Source of the DNA: Roseivivax isoporae LMG 25204
Lineage (GTDB): Bacteria > Pseudomonadota > Alphaproteobacteria > Rhodobacterales > Rhodobacteraceae
NCBI RefSeq assembly: GCF_000521865.1
Contig: NZ_JAME01000007.1
Span: 62,001 to 126,000, forward strand
Length of the DNA stretch: 64,000 bases
Reading direction: 5' to 3'
Positions 21,325 through 29,121 of this stretch are shown here, in pieces; the first letter of the stretch is position 1; each line of letters starts with the position of its first letter. The position numbers were made by a program, and so were the translations under genes. Below the pieces are notes generated by a model. It ran no database searches and had not been told where the DNA came from. It worked only from the letters and a program-made list of their open reading frames with translations.

Positions 21325-22088
21325 CAGGCGGCCAGGTGCTCGGGTTTCTTGCCGGCGATGATCATGGCGAGGATGTCGTCGGTCGACACCTTGTCCACGT
21401 CCACGACGCCCACGAGTTCGCCGTTCTTCATCACCGCCGCGCGGTCGCACAGCCGTTTGACCGAATGCACGTCGTGGTCGATCAGGAAGATCCCGATGCC
21501 CTGCTTCTTCAGCTCCTGGATGATCTCGGCCACCATCTGCGTCTCGGCGGGCCCGAGCGCGGCGGTCGGCTCGTCCATGATCAGGATGCGGGCGTTGAAG
21601 TAGACCGCCCGCGCGATCGCCACCGACTGCCGCTGGCCGCCCGACAGCGCCGACACCGGCGCGTTGAACTTGCGGAAGTTCGGGTTGAGCCGGCCCATGA
21701 CCTTGCGCGTCTCGGCCTCCATCGCGCTCTCGTCCACGAGCCCGAGCGGCGTCACGATCTCGCGCCCGAGAAAGAGGTTCGAGGCCGCGTCGAGATTGTC
21801 CGCCAGCGCGAGCGTCTGGTAGATCGTCTCGATGTTGTAGCGGCGCGCGTCGCGCGGGTTGTTGATCGTTGCCTTCTCGCCGTTGATGTAGACGTCGCCC
21901 GTGTCCTGCCGGTAGGCGCCCGACAGGCACTTGATGAGCGTCGACTTGCCCGCGCCGTTGTGGCCGAGCAGGCCCACGACCTCGCCCGGAAAGAGGTCCA
22001 CGCTGACGTGGTCCACCGCCTTGACGCCGCCGAAGGCGATCGAGATGTCCCTGAGTTCGACCAGGGGCGTTCCGCTGCGGTCCACCAT
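21324..22088 (-). CDS. xylG: Xylose ABC transporter ATP-binding protein, single-cassette form
   Basis: The 254-residue ATPase contains one complete ABC module: Walker [14 protein letters not shown]-loop region [12 protein letters not shown], signature [15 protein letters not shown], Walker [13 protein letters not shown] and switch histidine in [12 protein letters not shown]. coli XylG has two fused cassettes (about 510 residues), so this one must act as a homodimer. It is flanked by xylH and xylB with one-base TGATG overlaps on both sides, which fixes its role in the xylose operon. Confidence 0.9.
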   Translation of the reverse strand: MVDRSGTPLVELRDISIAFGGVKAVDHVSVDLFPGEVVGLLGHNGAGKSTLIKCLSGAYRQDTGDVYINGEKATINNPRDARRYNIETIYQTLALADNLDAASNLFLGREIVTPLGLVDESAMEAETRKVMGRLNPNFRKFNAPVSALSGGQRQSVAIARAVYFNARILIMDEPTAALGPAETQMVAEIIQELKKQGIGIFLIDHDVHSVKRLCDRAAVMKNGELVGVVDVDKVSTDDILAMIIAGKKPEHLAA

Positions 22089-23383
22089 CACTTCGCTCCC
22101 GTGCGCTTGCGGTAGAGGATGTCGATCAGCACCGCGAGCACGAGCACGCCGCCCACGACGATGTTCTGGAACGGCGCGTCGACGCCGACCATGGCCATGC
22201 CCGATTGCAGCGACTGCATGATGAGCGCCCCGAGGATCGCGCCGTAGATGGTGCCGATCCCGCCGGCGAGCGCCGTGCCGCCGATCACCGCCGCGGCGAT
22301 GACGCGCAACTCGTCGAGCGTGCCGATGTCGTTCGAGTGGAAGGTCAGGCGCGCCGAGGCCACCGCCGCCGACAGGGCGCAGAGAAAGCCCATGATGGCG
22401 AAGACCTTGACCGTCAGCAGCCGGGTGTTGATGCCCGACAGCTCGGCCGCGTCCGGGTTGCCGCCGGTGGCGAAGATGTAGCGCCCGAGCCGCGTCTTGC
22501 GGGCGACCACCGTCATCACGATCGCCACGAGGATCAGCAGCAGCACGGAATAGGGAATGCCGTAGCCCTCGGTGTAGCCTTCGGGCATGACCTCGCCGCG
22601 CGCCTCGAACATCCGCTCGAGCCGGTTCTGCGGCACGTCGTAGGCGTTCAGGACCGCGACGAAGCCGAGGATCGCCGCGGCGATGACGAGGCCCAGGACC
22701 AGCTCCGCCCAGAGCGGCTTGACCGGGAAGTCGTGCGCCCTCTTCGAGCGGCGTGCCGAGGCGAGCGCGAGGAGCGCCGCGATCACGGCGATGCCGCCCA
22801 CGACCCAGGACGCGGTCTCGCCCAGCGTGCCGTTGATGCCGCCCAGAAGCTGGAAGTTCTCGTCGAGCGGGCCGATCGTCTGCCCGTTCGTCAGGTACCA
22901 CGCGACGTTGCGCCAGACGAGCAGCCCGCCCAGCGTGACGATGAAGGCCGGGATGGTCAGGTATCCCACGAGCCAGCCGTTGAAGGCGCCGATGGCGGTG
23001 CCGACGACCAGGCCCACGACCAGCGCGAGGGGCGCGGTCATCGGGTGGTTCAGCCCGCCCAGGATGTCGGGCAGGATCGCGGTCTGCGTCATCGCCATGA
23101 CCGCCGAACAGGTGGCGAGCAGCGAGCCCACCGACAGGTCGATATGCCGCGTCACGATGATGAACACCATGCCGGTCGCCATCAGCGCGACGCTGACGGT
23201 CTGGATCGACAGGTTGAACACGTTGCGGGGCGTCAGGAACCGCGCATCGGTCACGAAATTGAAGATCAGGCACAGAACGACGAAGGCGCCGATCATGCCG
23301 AGTAGCCGCGTGTCCACCTCGAGCGTGTCGAGAAGCCCCTTGCGGGTGCGGGTCGCGGACGAATTGCCGGTCGTGTCGGCCAT
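22088..23383 (-). CDS. xylH: Xylose ABC transporter permease
   Basis: The 431-residue membrane protein has about ten to twelve hydrophobic helices and the BPD_transp_2 pattern of sugar permeases, including [51 protein letters not shown] and [21 protein letters not shown] long soluble insertion around residues 225-300 is typical of XylH. Upstream open frame exists, but the ATG at 23383 begins family similarity. It lies 187 bases after xylF, a gap that holds stem-loops. Confidence 0.93.
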   Translation of the reverse strand: MADTTGNSSATRTRKGLLDTLEVDTRLLGMIGAFVVLCLIFNFVTDARFLTPRNVFNLSIQTVSVALMATGMVFIIVTRHIDLSVGSLLATCSAVMAMTQTAILPDILGGLNHPMTAPLALVVGLVVGTAIGAFNGWLVGYLTIPAFIVTLGGLLVWRNVAWYLTNGQTIGPLDENFQLLGGINGTLGETASWVVGGIAVIAALLALASARRSKRAHDFPVKPLWAELVLGLVIAAAILGFVAVLNAYDVPQNRLERMFEARGEVMPEGYTEGYGIPYSVLLLILVAIVMTVVARKTRLGRYIFATGGNPDAAELSGINTRLLTVKVFAIMGFLCALSAAVASARLTFHSNDIGTLDELRVIAAAVIGGTALAGGIGTIYGAILGALIMQSLQSGMAMVGVDAPFQNIVVGGVLVLAVLIDILYRKRTGAK

Positions 23384-23521
23384 CTGGAAGTCCCCCCAGG
23401 GGCGCGCGGGGCCGCGCGCGTGACATGTGCCGTGCGGTGCCGTGGGGTCCGCGGCGCACATGGGGCGCGGACCGGGCGGCCGGGGCGTCCCGCGCAGCGG
23501 GGCCCGGCACACTGGATGGAA

Positions 23522-23548
23522 GGAAGGGCGCGGTGGGCGCGCCCTTCC
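23522..23548 (-). other. Strong stem-loop in the xylF-xylH intergenic gap
   Basis: GGAAGGGCGCG and CGCGCCCTTCC make a perfect 11-bp stem with a 5-base loop, starting 22 bases after the xylF stop inside the operon. No T-run follows, so it more likely protects the xylF 3' end or attenuates read-through than ends the operon. A second, weaker pair (CATGTGC and GCACATG, 23424-23430 and 23456-23462) lies closer to xylH. Confidence 0.6.
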
Positions 23549-23570
23549 CCTCAGCGCATGCCGTCAGGCA

Positions 23571-24599
23571 TCAGTTGCAGGGCGCGGGCCCGTTCTCGAC
23601 GCCCTGGCAGAGCGCCTCGACGGTGATCCAGCCGGCGTCGGTGACGACGCTCAGGTTGTCCTGCGTGACCGGCACGGGCTCGAGGAACTGCGCCCAGAGC
23701 GTGGTGCCCGCGGGCGACGTCCACTCCTCGGCCCCCTCGACCGCCGACATCTCGGTCCCGCCGGCCAGCTCGACCGCGATCTCGCCTGCCCGCTTGCCGA
23801 GCTCGCGCGCGTCCTTCCAGACGCTGACGGTCTGCGTGCCCTTCGCGATGCGGTTCAGCGCGGCGTGGTCGCCGTCCTGACCCGAAACCGGGATGCCTTC
23901 CATGCCCTGCGCGGTCAGCGCGGCCACGGCGCCGCCGGCGGTGCCGTCGTTCGAGGCGACGACCGCGTCGACCTCGTTCGCCTGCGCGGTCAGGATCTGC
24001 TCCATGTTGCGCTGCGCGTTGGCCGGGAGCCACTGGTCGGTGTAGGCCTCGCCGACGATGGTGATGTCACCCGCGTCGATCGCCTCCTGCAGGACTTCCT
24101 GCTGGCCGCCGCGCAGGAAGTCTGCGTTGGGATCGGTCGGCGAGCCCTTGATCATCACGTAGTTGCCGGTCGGCTGCGCCTCGAGCACCGCGCGCGCCTG
24201 CATCCGGCCGACCTCGACGTTGTCGAAGGTCAGGTAGAAGGCGCGGTCGTCCTCGATCAGGCGGTCGTAGGCGATGACCGGGATGCCCTCGTCGGCGGCG
24301 GCCTGGACCGCGGGGCCGATGGCGCTGGCATCCTGCGCCAGGATGATGAGCGCGTCGACGCCCTGCGCGATCAGGCTCTCGACGTCCGAAAGCTGCTTGG
24401 CCGAGGACGATTGCGCGTCGGTCGACACGTAGGCGGCGCCTGCCGCGTCGAGCGCGCCGCGGATCGCGGCCTCGTCGGTCTTCCAGCGCTCCTCCTGGAA
24501 GTTGGACCAGCTGACGCCCACGGTCATGTCCTGCGCGAAGGCAGGCGCCGTGAGGCTGGTCGCCGCGGCCAGCGCCGCGATGAGCGTTCTTCTGTGCAT
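23571..24599 (-). CDS. xylF: D-xylose-binding periplasmic protein
   Basis: The 342-residue protein carries a signal peptide (MHRRTLIAALAAATSLTAPAF) and a type I periplasmic binding fold. Sugar-binding family blocks include VGVSWSNFQEERWKTDEAAI, SDVESLIAQGVDALIILAQDA, VIAYDRLI, VVASNDGTAGGAVAAL and VSGQDGD. It captures D-xylose for the XylH/XylG transporter. The ATG at 24599 has a strong AGGGAGGA site nearby, so the upstream in-frame start was not used. It is the first gene of the xylose operon and is divergent from xylR. Confidence 0.95.
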   Translation of the reverse strand: MHRRTLIAALAAATSLTAPAFAQDMTVGVSWSNFQEERWKTDEAAIRGALDAAGAAYVSTDAQSSSAKQLSDVESLIAQGVDALIILAQDASAIGPAVQAAADEGIPVIAYDRLIEDDRAFYLTFDNVEVGRMQARAVLEAQPTGNYVMIKGSPTDPNADFLRGGQQEVLQEAIDAGDITIVGEAYTDQWLPANAQRNMEQILTAQANEVDAVVASNDGTAGGAVAALTAQGMEGIPVSGQDGDHAALNRIAKGTQTVSVWKDARELGKRAGEIAVELAGGTEMSAVEGAEEWTSPAGTTLWAQFLEPVPVTQDNLSVVTDAGWITVEALCQGVENGPAPCN

Positions 24600-24672
24600 C
24601 TGTATCCTCCCTGGTGTCACGGCCGCGTACGGCCAGACCGGCGGATTCGCCGGGACAGCAAAACTTTGCCAG

Positions 24673-24697
24673 ATTAAATTCGATTGTCAAAATAAAT
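24673..24697. promoter_or_regulatory. Candidate XylR operator in the xylF-xylR divergent region
   Basis: ATTAAATTCGA and TCAAAATAAAT flank a 3-base centre (TTG); the arms pair at 8 of 11 positions. The site lies in the only AT-rich stretch of the 211-base divergent interval, and its minus strand contains TTGACA (24690-24685), a good -35 box for xylF. ROK repressors bind AT-rich palindromes of about this size, so XylR is the natural candidate. Confidence 0.5.
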
Positions 24698-24810
24698 TTG
24701 TATGCGAAGATGCTCGAAACTGGACATAAGGCCGGCAGACCGGCCTCAATGGGAGGCATGAACGAATTTCTGCACTGCAGAAGCAGGGATTTAGTTCGGA
24801 CGGCGAACAA

Positions 24811-26085
24811 ATGCAGGACCAGACCGCGCTCGACCCGACACTCGCCCAACCCCGCGGCTGCGGGCCACTGATCGCACCCATGTCGGAAAGCATGCGCCCC
24901 CTGCGCCAGCAGATCTTCGAACGCGTCCGCGCCGCGGGCAGCCTCAGCCGCGCGCAGATCGCCAAGGAGCTGGGCGTCAGCCCGGCCTCTGTCACGCTGC
25001 AGACATCGGACCTGATAGAGCGCGGATTCCTCGAGGAAATCTCGATCCCGCGCGACCCCGCGGACGGCGGGCGTGGACGCCCGCCCGTGGCGCTCGGGGT
25101 GCGGCCGGGCGCCTTCTGCGCCGCGGGCATGAAGCTGTCCGATTGTGAGCACACCGCGGTCATCCTCGATTTCGCGGGGGCCGAGCTCGGCTCCGCCACC
25201 GCCCCCGCCCGCGGGGTCGAGGCGCCCGCCGACATGATCCGCATCGCCGCCGAGCTGCTCGACGATGCCTGCGCGCGCGCCGGAATCGCGCGCGACGCGC
25301 TCTCGGCGGTGGGCATCGGCGTGCCCGGGTTCATCGATTCGGAGCGCGGCCACGTGCATTGGTCGCCCGTCCTGAGCGAACGCGACATCGCCTTCGCCGA
25401 CCTGCTCTCGGCCCGGCTGGGCCTGCCCGTGCGGATCGACAACGACGCGAACCTCGTGGCGCTCGCAGAGCTGTGGTTCGGGGTCGGCCGCTCGATGCCC
25501 GACTTCGCCGTGGTCACCATCGAGCACGGCGTCGGCATGGGGCTCGTGGTCAACCACCGGCTCTACCGCGGCGCGCGCGGGCTCGGGATGGAACTCGGCC
25601 ACATCAAGGTGCAGCTCGACGGCGCGCTCTGCCGGTGCGGGCAGCGCGGCTGCCTCGAGGCCTACATCGCCGATTACGCGCTGGCGCGCGAAGCGACGGT
25701 GGCGCTCAACCGCATCGACAAGGCGGCGCTGCCGATCCGCGTCCTGCTCGAAAGCCTCTACGACCATGCCAAGGCGGGCAACGGCGCCGCCCGCGCCATC
25801 TTCCACCGCGCGGGTCGCTACCTCGCGCTCGGCCTCGCCAACGTGGTGAACCTGTTCGATCCCCGGCTCATCATCCTCTCGGGCGAGCGGATGCGCTACG
25901 ACTACCTCTACGCGCAGGAAACGCTGGCCGAGATGGAGCGCCACGTGCTGAACTCGGGCCGCCCGGTGCCGCAGATCGAGGTGCACGCCTGGGGGGACCT
26001 CCTGTGGGGCTACGGCGCCGCGGCGCTCGCGCTCTCGGACGTGACCGAACGCCATCTCGGAACCGGACGGGAGGATGCCGCATGA
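24811..26085 (+). CDS. xylR: ROK-family transcriptional repressor of xylose genes
   Basis: The 424-residue protein has an N-terminal winged helix (about residues 45-85, LSRAQIAKELGVSPASVTLQ) and a ROK sugar-sensing domain with VGIGVPGFID, the acidic DNDANLVALAE block, GLGMELGH and the zinc-binding signature CRCGQRGCLEA. ROK repressors release DNA on binding the sugar. Its divergent position to xylFHGBA implies D-xylose as effector. An alternative ATG at 24880 (MSESMRPLRQQ) would remove 23 poorly conserved residues and may be the real start. The stop overlaps the next gene by 4 bases. Confidence 0.9.
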   Translation: MQDQTALDPTLAQPRGCGPLIAPMSESMRPLRQQIFERVRAAGSLSRAQIAKELGVSPASVTLQTSDLIERGFLEEISIPRDPADGGRGRPPVALGVRPGAFCAAGMKLSDCEHTAVILDFAGAELGSATAPARGVEAPADMIRIAAELLDDACARAGIARDALSAVGIGVPGFIDSERGHVHWSPVLSERDIAFADLLSARLGLPVRIDNDANLVALAELWFGVGRSMPDFAVVTIEHGVGMGLVVNHRLYRGARGLGMELGHIKVQLDGALCRCGQRGCLEAYIADYALAREATVALNRIDKAALPIRVLLESLYDHAKAGNGAARAIFHRAGRYLALGLANVVNLFDPRLIILSGERMRYDYLYAQETLAEMERHVLNSGRPVPQIEVHAWGDLLWGYGAAALALSDVTERHLGTGREDAA

Positions 26086-27599
26086 AACACGCCCTCGCCC
26101 TCTGCCTCGCCGCCGCCCCCGCCGCCGCCGAGCCGCGCTTCGTCGACCGCGCGGACGGCCTGCCCGTGGCGCATGTCTATGCCGGTGGGTGGGAGCATTT
26201 CGTGGGTGGCGGCGTCGCGGTCCTGGATTGCAACGGCGACGCGCGCCCCGACCTCTACGCCGCGGGCGGCGCGGAGCCCGCGCGGCTCTTCGTGAACGAG
26301 ACGGCGGGCCCGGGCGCGCCATTGACCTTCCGCCACGGCGGCGCCGCGCCCCTGACCGGCGTGACCGGCGCCTACCCGCTCGACATCGACGGGGACGGCG
26401 CGCTCGACCTCGTGGTGCTGCGGCTCGGGCCGAATGTCGTCCTGAAGGGCGACGGCGCCTGCGGCTTCACCGACGCGACCGCATCCCTCGGCCTCGATCC
26501 CGGCGACGGCTGGACCACGGCGTTCTCCGCCACCTGGGAGCCGGACCGGCAGCTGCCCACCCTCGCCTTCGGCAACTACGTCGACCGGGACGATCCCGAC
26601 GGCCCGTTCGAGGCCTGCGACGACAACGCGCTCGTGCGCCCGGAGGGCGACCGCTACGGCCCGCCCGTGCCGCTGTCGCCCGGCTGGTGCGCGCTCTCCA
26701 TGCTGATCTCGGACTGGCAGCGCGTGGACACGCCCGAGCTGCGCATCTCGAACGACCGCCACTACTACATCCGCGGCGGCCACGAGGAGATGTGGCGCCT
26801 CGATCCCCTCGCGCCGCGGACCGAGGACGAGGGCTGGCGGCGCGTGTCGCTCTGGGGCATGGGCATCGCCTCGGGCGACGTGGACGGCAACGGCTACCCG
26901 GACGTGATGCTGACCTCCATGGGCGACCAGCTCCTGCAGTTCAACGACGGCACCGGCTGGCGCGACGCGCCCTATGCGCAGGGGGCGACCGCCCAGCGCC
27001 CGCATACCGGCGACGACGGCCGGCCCTCGACCGGCTGGCACGCCCAGATCGCCGATGTCGACAACGACGCGCGGCCCGACATCTTCGTCGCCAAGGGCAA
27101 TGTCGACCAGATGCCCGACATGGCGATGCACGACCCGAACACGCTGCTGATGCAGCAGCCCGACGGCACCTTCCGCGAGGCCGCCGCCGCGGCCGGCATC
27201 GCCACCATGACGCGCGCCCGCGGTGCCGCGCTTGCCGATCTCGACGGCGACGGCCGGCTCGACCTCGTGGTGATGAACCGCCGCGCGCCGATGGAGCTCT
27301 GGCAGAACGCGACGCCCGGGACCGGGCACTGGCTGTCGGTCACGCTCGCGCAGCCCGGGCCGAACGGGCGGGCCATCGGCGCCTGGGTCGAGCTGCGCAC
27401 CGCGGACGGCGTGCAGGCGCAGGAGCTGACGGTCGGCGGCGGGCATGCGGGCGGCATCGCGGGCCCGCTGCATTTCGGGCTCGGGCCGCACGCGCGCGCA
27501 GAGATCCGCGTCCGCTGGCCCGGCGGCGGGTGGAGCGACTGGCGCGCGGTCGACGCGGACCGCGCGCTCAGCCTCTCGCGCACGCACCTGCCGGGCTGA
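26082..27599 (+). CDS. Secreted CRTAC1-type VCBS/FG-GAP repeat protein with ASPIC/UnbV domain
   Basis: The 505-residue protein has a short signal peptide (about 18 residues) and beta-propeller repeats with calcium-type loops: DCNGDARPDLY, DIDGDGALDLVVL, DVDGNGYPDVMLT, DVDNDARPDIFVA and DLDGDGRLDLVVM. The C-terminal 90 residues (HWLSVTLAQPGPNGRAIGAW onward) form an ASPIC/UnbV domain. It is unusually rich in tryptophan. The start overlaps the xylR stop (ATGA), so it is translated with the repressor. The next gene, convergent and 3 bases away, is a di-haem peroxidase. Function unknown; it could be a structural partner or a substrate of that enzyme. Confidence 0.85.
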   Translation: MKHALALCLAAAPAAAEPRFVDRADGLPVAHVYAGGWEHFVGGGVAVLDCNGDARPDLYAAGGAEPARLFVNETAGPGAPLTFRHGGAAPLTGVTGAYPLDIDGDGALDLVVLRLGPNVVLKGDGACGFTDATASLGLDPGDGWTTAFSATWEPDRQLPTLAFGNYVDRDDPDGPFEACDDNALVRPEGDRYGPPVPLSPGWCALSMLISDWQRVDTPELRISNDRHYYIRGGHEEMWRLDPLAPRTEDEGWRRVSLWGMGIASGDVDGNGYPDVMLTSMGDQLLQFNDGTGWRDAPYAQGATAQRPHTGDDGRPSTGWHAQIADVDNDARPDIFVAKGNVDQMPDMAMHDPNTLLMQQPDGTFREAAAAAGIATMTRARGAALADLDGDGRLDLVVMNRRAPMELWQNATPGTGHWLSVTLAQPGPNGRAIGAWVELRTADGVQAQELTVGGGHAGGIAGPLHFGLGPHARAEIRVRWPGGGWSDWRAVDADRALSLSRTHLPG

Positions 27600-27602
27600 G
27601 CC

Positions 27603-28937
27603 TCAGCGCTCGACCGGCAGCCCGCTCGGGACCTCGTCGGGAATGCCGAGCCGTCCCGCGATCGCCGCCGGGTCGGTGAGCGTGTCGAGGAAGGCCAGGA
27701 TGTCCGACAGCTCGGCCTCGGTCAGGCCCGGCCCCGGCACCGCGGCGCCCACCACCTCGGCCACCGCGCCGTCGTCGTCGAGCAGCGCCCAGACGGGCTT
27801 CGGCCCCTCGAAGGCCGGCAGCACCGCGTCGCGCCCGTAGGACTCGAGCCCTGCCTGCGGCGCCGCGTGCTGGGCGACGAAGGCGCCGAGATCGCCATAG
27901 GCACCGGCGTGCCCCCAAGGGCCGGTGCGCGCCACGTTGCGCAGCATGGGCGTGCGGAAGGCATAGGTGTCCTCGGCGCGCCCGGTCACCCGCAGCCGCC
28001 CGTCGTCGCGGGCGTGCCGCTCGAACCGCGCGGCCTTGCCGGGGCCGAGCTGCGGCTGACCCATGGCGTGGAACCCGAAATCCGACAGGAGCGGCCCGGA
28101 ATGGCAGCTGCCGCACCCGGCCGGGCCGTAGAACAGCGCGGCCCCCCGCGCCGCCGCCCCCTCGAGCGGCGCCGCGCCCCGGAGCGCCGCGTCGAAGGGC
28201 GCCGTGTCCGAACGCCACTCGAATTCCATGAACGCCGCCACCGCGTTCGAGATGTCGGTGAAGGCGATCGCGCGGCCGCCCGCGATCTCGGGATAGACCG
28301 CCGCGAACCGCTCGGCATAGGCGGGGATCGCGGCGACGCGGCCCGCGATCAGGTCCCAGGCGCCGCCCGCACCGGTGATGAGCCCCTGCCGCACCGCGCG
28401 CGCGACGTCGTTCTCCTGGTAGTGCCCGGCCATCTCGTCCTGCGACAGGACCGGGAACATGGTCTGCGCCGACAGGAGGCTCGCGAAGCCCGCGACCATC
28501 TCCTCCTCCATCGGCGTGCGCAGACCAGACGGGCGCTCGGGGTCGACCTCGATCCGCCCGTCGGCGAACAGGACGGTCACCGCCCGCGCGCCCATGTTGA
28601 AGAGCGGCGGCGCGTTCCGCGGAATGAGCTGCTCGGGTGGGTTGTCCGGGTCCGGCACGCGCTCGGGCCCGAGGCCCCGCCCCCCCTCGCCGAGGCCCAG
28701 CGACAGCCCGTCGCCGGTGGCAAAGCGCGGGTGGTGGCAGGTCGCGCACGAGATGTTGCGGTTCCCCGACAGGATCGCGTCGTAGAAGAGGAGCTGGCCG
28801 AGCTCCGCCTCGGCCCGGTCGACGGGCCGGAAATCCGCGTCGCTCAGCGGCTCCGGCAGCGGCAGGGGCCCGTCGGCCGCACCGGCGGCACCGGCAGCGA
28901 CACACAGGCCCAGCATCAGGACACCCCAGGATCGCAT
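27603..28937 (-). CDS. Di-haem cytochrome c peroxidase/MauG-family protein
   Basis: The 444-residue periplasmic protein has a signal peptide (about 1-21) and two covalent c-haem sites, CATCH (near residue 60) and CGSCH (near residue 275), the layout of the bacterial cytochrome c peroxidase/MauG superfamily. Other family features are ELGQLLFYDAILSGN before the first haem and TPMLRNVARTGPWGHAGAY in the C-terminal part. Some members reduce hydrogen peroxide; others oxidise residues of partner proteins. Sequence alone does not separate these, but the convergent CRTAC1-type gene is a possible partner. The ATG at 28937 starts the signal peptide. Confidence 0.88.
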   Translation of the reverse strand: MRSWGVLMLGLCVAAGAAGAADGPLPLPEPLSDADFRPVDRAEAELGQLLFYDAILSGNRNISCATCHHPRFATGDGLSLGLGEGGRGLGPERVPDPDNPPEQLIPRNAPPLFNMGARAVTVLFADGRIEVDPERPSGLRTPMEEEMVAGFASLLSAQTMFPVLSQDEMAGHYQENDVARAVRQGLITGAGGAWDLIAGRVAAIPAYAERFAAVYPEIAGGRAIAFTDISNAVAAFMEFEWRSDTAPFDAALRGAAPLEGAAARGAALFYGPAGCGSCHSGPLLSDFGFHAMGQPQLGPGKAARFERHARDDGRLRVTGRAEDTYAFRTPMLRNVARTGPWGHAGAYGDLGAFVAQHAAPQAGLESYGRDAVLPAFEGPKPVWALLDDDGAVAEVVGAAVPGPGLTEAELSDILAFLDTLTDPAAIAGRLGIPDEVPSGLPVER

Positions 28938-29079
28938 CAGGTCCCTCCCCTTGCGCACGGACCGAGTGTCCCACCGGCGCGGCTCCGAGGCAAGACGCGG
29001 CATCGGGTCACCGGCGCGGAGGGGCGCCAGCCCCTCCCCCGCCCGCAGGCGCCGCGAGGCGCCGGAGGGCCAGACCGGC

Positions 29080-29098
29080 GCGCGCGGGCACCGCGCGC
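29080..29098 (-). terminator. Stem-loop after paaZ
   Basis: GCGCGCGG and CCGCGCGC pair perfectly (8 bp) around a 3-base loop, beginning 24 bases past the paaZ stop at the end of the paa operon. No T-run is present, so intrinsic termination is only a possibility. Confidence 0.35.
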
Positions 29099-29121
29099 TC
29101 CTCCGGATCAGGCCGGCCGCG

